From NCBI GenBank assembly GCA_964653435.1, contig CAZZFA010000046.1:1-42531 (forward strand): a stretch of 42,531 bases of DNA. The letters are read 5' to 3'. Source of the stretch: CAZMVY01 sp964653435 (GTDB lineage: Bacteria > Planctomycetota > Phycisphaerae > UBA1845 > PWPN01). Shown in pieces: positions 1 through 9,275 of this stretch. The notes beneath the pieces were generated by a model, which saw only the letters and a program-made list of their open reading frames with translations, was not told the DNA's origin and searched no databases. A program made the position numbers and the translations under genes. Each line of letters begins with the position of its first letter. Positions within the stretch are counted from its first letter, which is position 1.

Positions 1-517
1 CTGCCGATCGCGACGAGCCATCCCGCTACGCACCGGCGAAGCCGAAAACGCGATTCCGGCCACTGCCCCGACACTATTTCAACGGGCTGCCAAGCCGGAA
101 GGCGGTCGCAAACCCGCGCCCGCCGAAGGCGACGGTAGGCCGCCCGCACAAGGCCGCCTTCAGCCGGTGGAAATCGGAGGAGGAGGATGGGGCGATGGTG
201 CAACGTATGCCGCGCACACAACGTCGTTTTCAGCCGGCCGGCCTTTGGACGCCGCCTTCGCCTCCATGCCTGGAAGTTGACGACGGAGCATCGCTTCTGC
301 CAGCCGGCCTTGGGCCGCCGCCCTCGGCTGCGTGGCTGGAAGTTGACGACGGAGCATCGCTTCTGCCGGGCGGCCTTGGGCCGCCGCCTTCGGCCGGTGG
401 AGGCACCGGCTCCCTCCCCTTCCACGCTTGCCGTCCAGCGGGCTTGAGCCGGGCCTGGTGAATGCCCGCCGCCCACCGTCTGCAACTACGGCCATGCACC
501 CGCGGGACGGGATCCGC
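1..517. other. Repeat-rich region without a supported gene
   Basis: No ORF here is convincing. A plus-strand frame is open from base 2 to about 279 and reads as Pro/Ala/Gly-rich sequence, so it could be the tail of a gene that starts before the window. Other frames are open only because the DNA is GC-rich and repetitive. The stretch is dominated by short palindromic words such as GGCCTTGGGCCGCC and GCCGCCTTCGGC. It ends at the arsR promoter. Confidence 0.4.
271..401. repeat. 66-bp direct repeat, two units
   Basis: A unit beginning TGGAAGTTGACGACGGAGCA starts at 271 and again at 337, giving a period of 66 bp. Each copy is followed by a GGCCTTGGGCCGCCGCC palindromic word and then CTTCGGC or CTCGGC. 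The first 31 bases of the two copies are identical. A degenerate earlier unit is visible around 217-265. The period is divisible by three, so both copies encode the same peptide in a given frame, but no start signal supports translation. Confidence 0.75.
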
Positions 518-545
518 TTGACACGCGGCGGGACGATACTACAAT
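518..545 (+). promoter_or_regulatory. sigma70-like promoter of the ars operon
   Basis: TTGACA at 518-523 and TACAAT at 540-545 are separated by 16 bp, close to the sigma70 consensus. The box lies about 40 bp before the arsR start and directly against the inverted repeat at 544-569, an arrangement in which bound ArsR would block RNA polymerase. Confidence 0.75.
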
Positions 546-569
546 TCGTCAGTTAGCGAAGTAGCGAAT
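544..569. promoter_or_regulatory. Probable ArsR operator
   Basis: ATTCG at 544-548 and CGAAT at 565-569 form an inverted repeat separated by 16 bp, with a further internal CGAA at 557-560. It overlaps the last bases of the -10 box. ArsR-family repressors usually bind imperfect inverted repeats at this place in their own promoter. The exact contacts are inferred. Confidence 0.55.
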
Positions 570-584
570 CTGCCTGGAGGTACC

Positions 585-947
585 GTGCGGGAGTTTCTCG
601 CCATTACGAAAGCCTTGAGCGACAAGACACGGGTGCGCGCGTTGCTGGCCCTTCGCTACGGCGAGCTGTGCCTGTGTCAGATCATCGAGTTGCTGGGCCT
701 GGCGCCCGCTACCGTATCGAAACACGTCGATGCGCTCGTACAGGCGGGCCTGGTCGAGCGCCGCAAAGAGGGCCGGTGGTGCTTCTTCCGTATGGCGGGC
801 CGCCGCGCGCCCGCTCATGTGCAGCAGATCCTCAAGTGGGTATCGGAGTCCCTGAAAACCGATGCGGTGATGCGGAAGGACGCCAGACGGCTCGCCCATC
901 TCCGCAAGATGGATTTGAAGGACCTGAGCACCTGTTACAAGAGCTGA
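585..947 (+). CDS. arsR: ArsR-family arsenic-responsive repressor
   Basis: This 120-residue winged-helix protein is a SmtB/ArsR-family transcriptional repressor. Residues 1-75 form the DNA-binding core. C29 and C31 (LCLC) lie in the position of the ELCVC arsenite site of classical ArsR, and C66 in the wing (GRWCFF) could provide a third thiol. The recognition helix is around LAPATVSKHVDALVQAGLV. GTG at 585 follows GGAGG at 576-580. It is the first gene of an operon whose other members are an arsenite pump and arsM, so the expected role is to release the operator at 544-569 when As(III) or Sb(III) binds. Family assignment is secure; the third ligand is inferred. Confidence 0.92.
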   Translation: MREFLAITKALSDKTRVRALLALRYGELCLCQIIELLGLAPATVSKHVDALVQAGLVERRKEGRWCFFRMAGRRAPAHVQQILKWVSESLKTDAVMRKDARRLAHLRKMDLKDLSTCYKS

Positions 948-959
948 CGGAGGCAAACC

Positions 960-2657
960 ATGCGCCATCTCGACATCCAGCCGAATTTGCCGTACGCAGC
1001 CAGGAGTCTCTGCCCCGTGTGTCACGCCGTGATCGACGCGCGGGTCTACGAAGAACAGGGAAAGGTCTTCATGGGCAAGAGCTGCCCGGATCACGGCCCG
1101 TTTCGAGAGCTTCTGTGCAGCGATGCGGAGTTTTTCCTCCGATTGCGCCGCGCACATCGCGACTCGCCCGTGCCGGTTCAGGATGCCGCCGGTCGGGAAG
1201 GGCTCGATTGCCCCCTGGCCTGTGGGCTATGTCCGCAACACATCTCCTCGCCCGTCATGGTCAACATCGACCTGACGAACCGCTGCAATCTGCGGTGCCC
1301 GATCTGCTTCGCCAACGCCGCCGTCACGGGGCGTGTCTCTGAGCTCCGTCGGGACCAGATCGCTCGCCTTCTCGAGAAGATCGCCTCGATCCGTCCGCAG
1401 CCTCCCTCCTGCGTTCAGTTCGCCGGGGGAGAGCCCACGATCCACCCGGACTTCATCGAGGCCGTGCGCCGGGCCAGGTCGCTGGGCATCGCCTACGTGG
1501 AGGTGGCCAGCAACGGCCTGCGTTTCGCGCAGAGCTTGGAGTTCTGCCAGGCGGCCAGCGAGGCGGGACTGAGTCAGGTGTACCTCCAGTTCGACGGCGT
1601 GACCGACGAGGTGTACCGCAAGACCCGGGGGCGGCCCCTGTTCGAGATCAAGCAGCGGGCCATCGAGAACATCGCCCGGGCGAACATGCGGACCGTTCTG
1701 GTTCCGACGCTCGTTCGGGGTGTCAACGACCACCAGGTCGGCGACATCGTCCGATTCGCGATCGACCACCTCGATGCGGTCAGCGCGATCAGTTGGCAGC
1801 CCGTGGCGATCACGGGGCGGATCGACGAGACCCGACGGATGGAAATGCGGTACACGACGGCCGATCTCGCCCGGGATATTCAGGAGCAGAGCGGCGTGGC
1901 CCGGATGGATCGCGACTGGTATCCGTTCTCGGCCGTTCAGCCGTTCATCCGCCTGATGGAGGCGGCCACAAAGCAGCGCTACCCGCATTACAGTTGCCAT
2001 CCCAATTGCGGCTGTGCGACGTACCTGATCGTGGACCGGCAGACCGGCAAGGCGTCGCCGTTGCCCCAGTTCATGGACGTGCAGGAGACGATGGACGAAA
2101 TGGATCGGATCGCCGCGAGGATCGAACGGCACCCGTGGACGACCCGGCTCTCCGTGATGCAGGCCATGCGGCGACTGAAGAAGCATTTCCACCCCGACCT
2201 CGCGCCGCCGGGGTGGGGCTTCGAGGAGTTTCTGAAGTTCGTGGAATCATTCCTGCGGATGAACGAGGAACAGGCGGACAAGGCGGCCTACATGGCCGAA
2301 TTGCGCCGCCAGCGTTTCGGCACGCTGTTGATGGCCTCCATGCACTTTCAGGATGCCTACAACTTCGAGCTGGACCGTGTGCAACGGTGCGTGGTCCTCT
2401 ATGCGGCCCCGGACGGCGGCCTCTACCCGTTCTGCACGTGGAACAGCGGGCCCTGCCACCGGCAGCGGGTGGAACGCGAATTCACCACGGCACCCCGCCG
2501 GCACGATGTTGACCACGCGGCGACCGTGTCCGCCCGGACGAGGCGACAAGACGAACCGGTCCTCTCCCATGCGGGCGGTATCGGGTCGCCGCCGGCGCAA
2601 CCCGTGGCGACATCACACGCACCGGCGTGGCACGGAGACGGAGACACCCAGGACTGA
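960..2657 (+). CDS. Tes-like radical SAM enzyme in ars operon
   Basis: A 565-residue radical SAM protein. N-terminal cysteines (C18, C21, C42, then C84, C88, C91 in DCPLACGLCPQH) precede the SAM core, whose CX3CX2C cluster motif is C109, C113, C116 (NRCNLRCPIC). GGEP follows for SAM binding. The N-terminal and C-terminal patterns resemble the group that includes tetraether lipid synthase (Tes), with another Cys-containing tail near YPFCTWNSGPC. The last 60 or so residues are Pro/Ala/His-rich and may be non-conserved. ATG at 960 has GGAGG seven bases upstream and lies 12 bp after arsR. Its place between arsR and the pump suggests a reaction on an arsenic compound or an arsenolipid, possibly with ArsM, but the substrate is unknown. 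It is longer than typical ArsS, so I do not call it ArsS. Confidence 0.8.
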   Translation: MRHLDIQPNLPYAARSLCPVCHAVIDARVYEEQGKVFMGKSCPDHGPFRELLCSDAEFFLRLRRAHRDSPVPVQDAAGREGLDCPLACGLCPQHISSPVMVNIDLTNRCNLRCPICFANAAVTGRVSELRRDQIARLLEKIASIRPQPPSCVQFAGGEPTIHPDFIEAVRRARSLGIAYVEVASNGLRFAQSLEFCQAASEAGLSQVYLQFDGVTDEVYRKTRGRPLFEIKQRAIENIARANMRTVLVPTLVRGVNDHQVGDIVRFAIDHLDAVSAISWQPVAITGRIDETRRMEMRYTTADLARDIQEQSGVARMDRDWYPFSAVQPFIRLMEAATKQRYPHYSCHPNCGCATYLIVDRQTGKASPLPQFMDVQETMDEMDRIAARIERHPWTTRLSVMQAMRRLKKHFHPDLAPPGWGFEEFLKFVESFLRMNEEQADKAAYMAELRRQRFGTLLMASMHFQDAYNFELDRVQRCVVLYAAPDGGLYPFCTWNSGPCHRQRVEREFTTAPRRHDVDHAATVSARTRRQDEPVLSHAGGIGSPPAQPVATSHAPAWHGDGDTQD

Positions 2658-2726
2658 CCGGGATCGGACCCGGCCGCGCCGCCGTCAGGACACACGGCCT
2701 CGCGAAGCCCCAATCAGGAGCAGACA

Positions 2727-3839
2727 ATGTCATCCGGAATAGCCAAAAAACTCTCTTTCCTGGATCGCTATCTGACTGTCTGGATCTTTCTGGCGATGGC
2801 CGTGGGCGTACTGGGGGGTTACCTGGTCCCTGCTACCAGGGACGTGGTGAACTTCTTCCAGGTCGGCACCACGAACATCCCCATCGCCATCGGCCTGATC
2901 CTGATGATGTACCCGCCGCTGGCCAAGGTGAAATACGAGGAACTGGGGGACGTATTCCGGAACTATCGAGTCCTTGGCTTGTCCCTGGTACAGAACTGGA
3001 TCATCGGGCCCGTCCTGATGTTCGTCCTCGCGATCGTCTTCCTGCACAACTATCCCGAGTACATGGTGGGCCTGATCATGATCGGTCTGGCCCGCTGCAT
3101 CGCCATGGTCATCGTCTGGAATGAGTTGGCCAAGGGCGATACCGAATACGCCGCCGGCCTGGTGGCATTCAACTCGGTGTTTCAGGTGTTGTTCTACTCG
3201 GTTTATGCCTGGGTATTCATCACCGTCCTGCCGCCTCTGTTTGGCCTGAAAGGCGCGATGGTGCAGGTCACGATCGGCCAGATCGCCGAAAGCGTGTTCA
3301 TCTATCTCGGCATCCCGTTTATCGCGGGCATCATTACCCGCTTCGTGTTGATCAAGGCCCGAGGCAAGGAGTGGTACGAGCACCGGTTCATCCCGAAGAT
3401 CAGCCCCATCACGCTGATCGCGCTGCTGTTCACAATCGTCGTCATGTTCAGCCTGAAGGGCGATCTGATCGTGCGGATTCCGCTGGATGTCGCGAGGATC
3501 GCCATCCCCCTGCTGATCTACTTCGTGGTAATGTTCCTGGTGAGTTTCTGGACGGGGCACAGGATCGGCGCGGACTATTCCAAGACGGCGACGCTGTCCT
3601 TCACCGCCGCCAGCAACAACTTCGAGTTGGCCATCGCGGTGGCCGTGGCCGTGTTCGGCATCAATTCCGGGGCGGCTTTCGCGGCCGTCATCGGCCCGCT
3701 CGTCGAGGTGCCGGTGCTGATCGGTCTGGTGAACGTGGCCCTGTACTTCCGGAAACGGTACTTCCCGGGCGCAGAAGCCGTCGAGCCCGCGGCGACGACG
3801 TCCGCGCCTGAACGGTCTGGTAATGGAGATACGCAATGA
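2727..3839 (+). CDS. arsB: ACR3-family arsenite efflux permease
   Basis: A 370-residue inner-membrane protein with about ten hydrophobic segments, of the ACR3 (BART superfamily) type, which exports As(OH)3/arsenite using the proton motive force. Diagnostic stretches are GLARCIAMVIVWNELA, with the conserved cysteine in the fourth helix, and the later SFTAASNNFELAIAVAVAVFG. It is not the unrelated 12-helix ArsB. The symbol arsB is commonly used for both, and acr3 is the more precise name. AGGAG precedes the ATG. The stop TGA overlaps the arsM start as ATGA, which suggests translational coupling. Confidence 0.95.
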   Translation: MSSGIAKKLSFLDRYLTVWIFLAMAVGVLGGYLVPATRDVVNFFQVGTTNIPIAIGLILMMYPPLAKVKYEELGDVFRNYRVLGLSLVQNWIIGPVLMFVLAIVFLHNYPEYMVGLIMIGLARCIAMVIVWNELAKGDTEYAAGLVAFNSVFQVLFYSVYAWVFITVLPPLFGLKGAMVQVTIGQIAESVFIYLGIPFIAGIITRFVLIKARGKEWYEHRFIPKISPITLIALLFTIVVMFSLKGDLIVRIPLDVARIAIPLLIYFVVMFLVSFWTGHRIGADYSKTATLSFTAASNNFELAIAVAVAVFGINSGAAFAAVIGPLVEVPVLIGLVNVALYFRKRYFPGAEAVEPAATTSAPERSGNGDTQ

Positions 3840-4720
3840 ATGACGGAGCTTCCTGCTGCGGCAGCGGTGATTCGGTACGAGATGCGGTACGGCAAGGCTA
3901 CGGCCGGATCGCGGAGCAGGGTACACTCTCTGCCGGGACGGCCGGGGCCGGCTGCGGCGCGGCCGCAGCTCCGGCCTGCTGCGGGTCATCCTGGTCGCCG
4001 ACACAGTTGGCCGGCCGGCTGGGCTATTCGCCGGAGCAGCTCGCCTCTCTGCCGGATGGGGCCAACATGGGGCTGTCGTGCGGCAACCCCACCGCCATCG
4101 CCGCGTTGACCGCCGGGCAGATCGTACTGGACCTGGGCAGTGGCGGCGGGTTCGACTGCTTCCTGGCGGGACCGAAGGTGGGCCCGACCGGCCGTGTCAT
4201 CGGCGTGGACATGACGCCGGAGATGATCTCCAAGGCCCGGCGGAACATAGCGAGCTACCGGAAGACCACGGGCCTGGACAATGTCGAGTTCCGCCTCGGC
4301 GAGATCGAGCACCTGCCCGTCGCCGACAACAGCGTCGACGTGGTCATCAGCAATTGCGTTATCAATCTCTCGCCGGACAAGCCGCAGGTGTGGCGGGAGA
4401 TCGCGCGGGTCCTGAAGCCCGGCGGCAGGGTCGCGGTCTCCGACCTCGCCCTGCTCCGGCCGCTGCCGGAGACGGTACGCAACATGGTGGAAGCGCTCGT
4501 GGGATGCATTGCCGGTGCCGTGCTGATCGACGAATACGAGGCCATGATCCGGGCGGCCGGCTTCGCACAGATCGAGGTCGCGCGAAAGCCGGAGTACGTC
4601 GCAACGCTCAGCGGATTTGAGGATCCGCTGTATCGCCGGATTGCCGAGGCCCTGCCCGCGGGCACTACGCCCGCGGATTTCATCACGAGCATCGACGTGA
4701 CCGCCCGGAAGACCGGCTGA
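3836..4720 (+). CDS. arsM: Arsenite S-adenosylmethionine methyltransferase
   Basis: This 294-residue cytosolic enzyme methylates As(III) stepwise with SAM. The Rossmann SAM site is DLGSGGGFDCF at about 99-109. The three conserved catalytic cysteines of ArsM are present at C82 (GLSCGNP), C174 (SNCVINL) and C223 (VGCIAGA). The N terminus carries an extra pair (C7, C8) and Cys-rich patches at C40 and C48-C49 that could bind arsenic or metal. The ATG overlaps the acr3 stop by 4 bp. Together with the upstream radical SAM enzyme it may make more complex organoarsenicals than methylarsenate, which is inference. It ends 27 bp from the convergent efflux operon. Confidence 0.95.
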   Translation: MNDGASCCGSGDSVRDAVRQGYGRIAEQGTLSAGTAGAGCGAAAAPACCGSSWSPTQLAGRLGYSPEQLASLPDGANMGLSCGNPTAIAALTAGQIVLDLGSGGGFDCFLAGPKVGPTGRVIGVDMTPEMISKARRNIASYRKTTGLDNVEFRLGEIEHLPVADNSVDVVISNCVINLSPDKPQVWREIARVLKPGGRVAVSDLALLRPLPETVRNMVEALVGCIAGAVLIDEYEAMIRAAGFAQIEVARKPEYVATLSGFEDPLYRRIAEALPAGTTPADFITSIDVTARKTG

Positions 4721-4747
4721 TCGGCGCGGCGCGGCCCGCAGCGGAGC

Positions 4748-6073
4748 TCAGTTTGCCGCAGCCGTTGCCGTCGCCGGCCGGCTCTGCGGTTCCGGCTCGA
4801 CGGTCACGCTGCACGGGCAGCCCTCCGGCAGACCGTAGCCGCCCTGCACCGCCACAAGGTCGCCCGGCCAAAGGCCCCGCACGATCTGGACCTGTTCGCG
4901 CGTCTGCACTCCCAAGCCGACCTCGATTTCGTATGCCTTGTTCTGCCGGATCACGGTAACGACCGGCGTCCCGCCGCGGTCGGCGACCGCGGCGAGCGGG
5001 ATCACCAGGGCGTTGGGGATCGTCGCAAGCCAGAGGCGGACCTGACACGCCAGCCCCGGCCGCAGCTCGCCGTGCTCGTTGGCCACGGACGCGAAGGCTT
5101 CCAGGTTCCCCGTCTGCGGATCGGCCTGCTCCCCGAGACGCGCGACGGCGCCCCCGAATACGCGATTCGGCAGCGCTATGGCGCGAACGTCCACAGCCGC
5201 CCCCACCCGCACGTCCGCCAGGTGCGCGGCGGGGATCTGGAAGCGGGCGAAAAGCGTGGACAGATCGGCGACTTCACCGAGCCGGGTCAGCGGTTCGACG
5301 TACATCCCCTGCCGGGCGGTCAATTCGGTGACCACGCCGTCGATGGGGCTCGTTAGACGATGGAATCGCAAAGCCAGCTCGCTCGCCGCGAGGTCCGCCT
5401 CCGCGGCCGCCAGCTTCGCCTCCGCTTCGGCGATCTCCTCGGGGCGTGTGCCGGCCTCCAGCAGCCGGAGCCGGGCGTCCGCAGCGGCCGCATCGGCCTC
5501 GGCGGCCTGCATGTCCGACTTGAACCGCTCGAACTGCACGTCCGCAAGCTCGTTCTTCTCGTGCAGCGCCGCCATCGCCTCGATCTTCCGCCGCATCGCA
5601 TCGGCCATCGTCCGGGCCTTGCGGGCATCCTGACGCGCCGCCTCGATCTCCTCGGGGCGCGGCCCCTGCTTCAGTCGCGCCAGAACGGCCCTGGCCTCTT
5701 CCACGGAGGCACGGGCCTTGACCCGCTGCGCCTCGGCGCTGCGAGCGTCGAGACGCAGGATCTCGTCCCCCTTGCGCACCGCCTGCGACTCGACGACGGC
5801 CACGCTCTGCACCTGCCCGGCGACCTGCGTGGTCAGAACCACGACCCGTTCCGGCACGGCTGCCAGCTCACCGACGAGATCGACGGATGGTTGCAGGGGC
5901 GCCACCTTCGCGACGGCCGCACGAACGGCGACGGGTGTCACGACGGGGTCTTCCCGCGCCTGGTCCGCCGGCTGATGCCTGCATCCCGCCGGCCCGATCA
6001 TCGTACCGACGAGCAGCCATGCCGGCAGATCGCGCCGGACCCGATGGAAGATCGACGATAAACGGCCGTTCAT
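4748..6073 (-). CDS. RND efflux membrane-fusion lipoprotein
   Basis: A 441-residue periplasmic adaptor of the HlyD/RND type that links the inner-membrane pump at 6090-9263 to the outer-membrane TolC-type channel. The order is a signal sequence with lipobox GPAGC (C31), a biotinyl-lipoyl half, a long alpha-helical hairpin, the second lipoyl half (SPIDGVVTELTARQG), a beta-barrel and a membrane-proximal domain. The hairpin contains two similar turns, QGPRPEEIEAA and AGTRPEEIAEA, suggesting an internal repeat. I chose ATG at 6073 because GGAG lies 8 bp upstream. A GTG at 6085 is also open. It is the last gene of its operon, 17 bp after the pump gene. Confidence 0.9.
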   Translation of the reverse strand: MNGRLSSIFHRVRRDLPAWLLVGTMIGPAGCRHQPADQAREDPVVTPVAVRAAVAKVAPLQPSVDLVGELAAVPERVVVLTTQVAGQVQSVAVVESQAVRKGDEILRLDARSAEAQRVKARASVEEARAVLARLKQGPRPEEIEAARQDARKARTMADAMRRKIEAMAALHEKNELADVQFERFKSDMQAAEADAAAADARLRLLEAGTRPEEIAEAEAKLAAAEADLAASELALRFHRLTSPIDGVVTELTARQGMYVEPLTRLGEVADLSTLFARFQIPAAHLADVRVGAAVDVRAIALPNRVFGGAVARLGEQADPQTGNLEAFASVANEHGELRPGLACQVRLWLATIPNALVIPLAAVADRGGTPVVTVIRQNKAYEIEVGLGVQTREQVQIVRGLWPGDLVAVQGGYGLPEGCPCSVTVEPEPQSRPATATAAAN

Positions 6074-6089
6074 TACGAACTCCACGGCG

Positions 6090-9000
6090 TTACCCCCGGG
6101 ACATTGTACTGCCGGCGGCCGCCGGCACGTCCACCCCGGCCGGCTGCGGCCGGCGCTCCCCGAACAGCTTCATGGCGACGTAGTAGAACACCGGCGTGGC
6201 CACCAGGGACAGCAGCAGCGAGATGCACAGCGCGCCGATCACGCCCACGGCCAGCGGCTGAAGCATCTGTGCGCCGGTGCCGACGCCCCACGCGAGCGGC
6301 AGCAGACCCAGAAATGCGGTCATCGAGGTCATGAGAACCGGACGCAGACGCCTGCGTCCCGATTGGACCAGGGCCTCGCTCAGCGGCAGACCGCGATCCA
6401 CCAGGTGGTCGACGAAATCCAGCATGAGGATGCCGTTCTTGGCCACGATACCGACGCCGATGATCGCGCCGAGGAAGGACACGATGTTGAACGATATGCC
6501 CGTGATCCACAGGGCGGCGATCACACCGGACAACGCGAGAACCGCACCCGCCACAATGGCCAGCGGCTGCCGGACCGAGCGGAACTCCACGAGCAGGACC
6601 GCGTAGACCAGCAGCACCGCCACGACGAGCACCATCGTCAGATTGCGGAAGGATTCCTGCTGCTGCTGATAGAGCCCGCCGTACTCGATCGACGCGTCCG
6701 GCGGAAGCCGCAGCGTCTGGGCCAGACGCGCCTTGATCGCGGCCACGCCGCTGCCCAGGTCGCGGCCCGCGAACCGTGCCGAAACGACCGTACATTGACG
6801 CAGATCCTCGCGCCGCATCTCCAGCAACCCCGCCTCATGGCGCACAGTCGTGACATCTCCGAGCGTCACGCGGGCCCCGGTCGTCGAACGGATCGGCAGC
6901 AGGTCGATGGCGGCCTCCCGGTCGCGGCCCTCGCGCGCGAGCAGCACCCGAACGCCGACGGTCCGGTCGCCCCGGAGCACGTAGGACGAGACATCCCCGA
7001 GCAGGCCGGTCTCGATCGCCGAGCCGACCTGGTCCGCCGTCAGTCCGGCACGCGCCGCCTCCTCGTTGCGGACGCGAAAGCTCAACGAAGGCCCCGCCAC
7101 GACCAGCCCGTCGTTCACATCGACGACGCCGGGAATCGTCTCGATCGTCCCGGCGATCTCCGCCGCCGCCTGCTTCACCCACGCCGTGTCCGTCGAGAAG
7201 ATCTTGATCTCGATCGGATTCGGCGACCAGGTCAGATCCCCGATCAGGTCGCTGAGCACGCCGGGAAACTCCGTGTGCAGCGCCGGCTCGGCCGCGTTCA
7301 CCTTCTCGCGAAGCTCATCAATGACCTCTTCGGTACTCCGCTTGCGGTCCGGCTTGAGCTTCACCAGGAAATCCCCGGTGTTCGGCTCGGCGATGGCCAG
7401 CGCCAGCCGGGCGCCCGTACGCCGGGAGAAGCTCTCCACCTCGGGCGTGTCGGCGAGGATCTGTTCCACATGACGCAGCATCCGATCCGTTTCGGAGAGA
7501 CTCGTGCCCGGACGCGAGAAATAATCGAGCACGAACGCCCCCTCGTCCTGTTTCGGAAGAAAGTCCGAATCCACCCGGTAGTACAGGAAGATCCCCGCGG
7601 CGACCACGACGGCGATGACCGCGAGGGAGACGCCGATGTGCCCCAGGGCCCGCCGCACCGTCCACTCGTATGCGCCGATCACCTTCTTCAGGACCGGCCC
7701 GCCCTGTTCCAGCTCGTCCTGCACGGGCCCGCGAGGGCGTCGAATCAACAGTGCGGCAAGCGTCGGCGTCAGGGTCACCGCCAGCAGCAGCGAACTCAGC
7801 AGCGCGATCACCATCGTCAGGGCGAGGGCACGGAAGAACACCCCCGGCACGCCGTCGAGATACGCCAGCGGAAGGAACACCACGACCGGCGTGAGCGTGC
7901 TGCCGACGAGCGGCAGGCCGACCTCGCGGATCGCCGCGCGCACGGCCTGCTGCGGGGGATGCCCGGCGCATATCTTCGCATGAATCGCCTCCACAACGAC
8001 GATCGCATCGTCGATGACCAGCCCGACCGCCGCGGCAATGCCGCCGAGCGTCATCAGGTTGAAAGTCATGCGGAAGATGTGCATGCCCACCAGCGTGATG
8101 AGGATGGTCACGGGAATCGCCAGTGCGGTCACGATCGTGGTGGCCGTATTCCGAAGGAACAGGTACAGGACCACCATCGACAGCGCCAACCCGAAGAAGA
8201 TGCTCTCCCACACGCTGCCGACCGCCTCGCGGACGAAAAGCGATTGATCGTAAAAGAACGCCATCCGCATGTCCGGCGGGAGGTCGTGCCGCAGCGCCCG
8301 CATCTCGTCCTTGAGCGCGGCGGCGATCGCCAGTGTGTTGCCGTCGGGCTGACTGCGGATGTTCAGGAGCACGGCGGGAACCCCGTCCGCCGTAACGATA
8401 TTGAACTGCGGAGCGGCGCCGCGGCGAACCGCGGCGACGTCCCGGATACGGATCGGCGAGGGCCCCGCCCATGCGATCACGATATCGCCGATCTCGTCGG
8501 GCGTGCTCACCCGGCCGTCCACGAGCGTGAGGTAAAGCTGGTGCTTCTCCTCGTGCAGGCCCGCCGCCGTGAATCGGTTCGTCCGGGCCAGGGCCTCGCT
8601 CACCTGCGCAAGGCGCAGACGATACGCCTCCAGTTTCGCCGGATCGACGACCACGTGGTATTCCGGCTCACGCCCGCCGACCAGGTCCACACGCGCCACG
8701 CCCGGGATCCGCAGAAACCGCGGCTTGATCTGATAGCGCGCGGTCTCCCACAGGTCCGTGAGGCTCCGCGTCCGGCTCGTCAGGCTGATGCCGATGATCG
8801 GAAACGCCGAAAACGTCAGGCGATGCACCGCGGTCTCCGCGGTTTCGGGCAGACTCCCGCGAATCTGCGAAAGGCGGCTCAACGCGTACAGCTCCGCCTC
8901 GATCATGTCCGTGCGCCAGGTGAAGAATACGTTGACCTCCGCCGAGCCGCGGCCCGTCGAGGAGCGGATGTTCACCACGCCGGGAATATCCTTCATGGCC

Positions 9001-9263
9001 TCTTCGATGGGACGGGTGATCGTGGCCATCATCTCGTCGGCCGGCATGACCCCGTTGTCGATCAGGATGACGACGCGCGGAAAATCCGTCTGGGGAAACA
9101 CGGACGAAGGCATCGTGTAGGCGCAGTACGCGCCGCCCAGGCACAGCGCGACGGCCAGAAAAACGATGGCCTTGCGCTGCCGGACGACGAAGCCGTCGTC
9201 GCCGTGCCGGGCCGCGCCTCCGCTCTCAATCGGTTTGTTCATCGCAGAGTCCCGTACGCTCAC
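6090..9263 (-). CDS. HAE1-like RND efflux permease
   Basis: A 1057-residue inner-membrane pump of the AcrB/MexB/CzcA superfamily with 12 transmembrane helices and two large periplasmic loops. The proton relay pair is D418-D419 in GLVIDDAIVVVEAIHAK, the pattern of the hydrophobe/amphiphile group rather than the heavy-metal group. It should export organic compounds with the adaptor and TolC-type protein on either side. The longest frame begins at GTG 9263. ATG at 9242 gives a 1050-residue protein with a more usual N terminus, and neither has a strong Shine-Dalgarno. It lies next to the ars operon, but the motif does not suggest metal transport. Confidence 0.92.
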   Translation of the reverse strand: MSVRDSAMNKPIESGGAARHGDDGFVVRQRKAIVFLAVALCLGGAYCAYTMPSSVFPQTDFPRVVILIDNGVMPADEMMATITRPIEEAMKDIPGVVNIRSSTGRGSAEVNVFFTWRTDMIEAELYALSRLSQIRGSLPETAETAVHRLTFSAFPIIGISLTSRTRSLTDLWETARYQIKPRFLRIPGVARVDLVGGREPEYHVVVDPAKLEAYRLRLAQVSEALARTNRFTAAGLHEEKHQLYLTLVDGRVSTPDEIGDIVIAWAGPSPIRIRDVAAVRRGAAPQFNIVTADGVPAVLLNIRSQPDGNTLAIAAALKDEMRALRHDLPPDMRMAFFYDQSLFVREAVGSVWESIFFGLALSMVVLYLFLRNTATTIVTALAIPVTILITLVGMHIFRMTFNLMTLGGIAAAVGLVIDDAIVVVEAIHAKICAGHPPQQAVRAAIREVGLPLVGSTLTPVVVFLPLAYLDGVPGVFFRALALTMVIALLSSLLLAVTLTPTLAALLIRRPRGPVQDELEQGGPVLKKVIGAYEWTVRRALGHIGVSLAVIAVVVAAGIFLYYRVDSDFLPKQDEGAFVLDYFSRPGTSLSETDRMLRHVEQILADTPEVESFSRRTGARLALAIAEPNTGDFLVKLKPDRKRSTEEVIDELREKVNAAEPALHTEFPGVLSDLIGDLTWSPNPIEIKIFSTDTAWVKQAAAEIAGTIETIPGVVDVNDGLVVAGPSLSFRVRNEEAARAGLTADQVGSAIETGLLGDVSSYVLRGDRTVGVRVLLAREGRDREAAIDLLPIRSTTGARVTLGDVTTVRHEAGLLEMRREDLRQCTVVSARFAGRDLGSGVAAIKARLAQTLRLPPDASIEYGGLYQQQQESFRNLTMVLVVAVLLVYAVLLVEFRSVRQPLAIVAGAVLALSGVIAALWITGISFNIVSFLGAIIGVGIVAKNGILMLDFVDHLVDRGLPLSEALVQSGRRRLRPVLMTSMTAFLGLLPLAWGVGTGAQMLQPLAVGVIGALCISLLLSLVATPVFYYVAMKLFGERRPQPAGVDVPAAAGSTMSRG

Positions 9264-9275
9264 TCCCGGTCGGCC

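Noticed and set aside
960..2657. Calling the ars radical SAM gene arsS
   Set aside because: ArsS is around 330 residues and lacks the N-terminal cysteine pairs and the C-terminal YPFC region seen here, so the name would mislead.
6090..9263. Metal-efflux (CzcA/CusA) function for the RND pump because it adjoins the ars operon
   Set aside because: The DD pair in the fourth transmembrane helix fits the drug/lipid-exporting HAE group. The operons converge and are on opposite strands, so adjacency gives no functional link.
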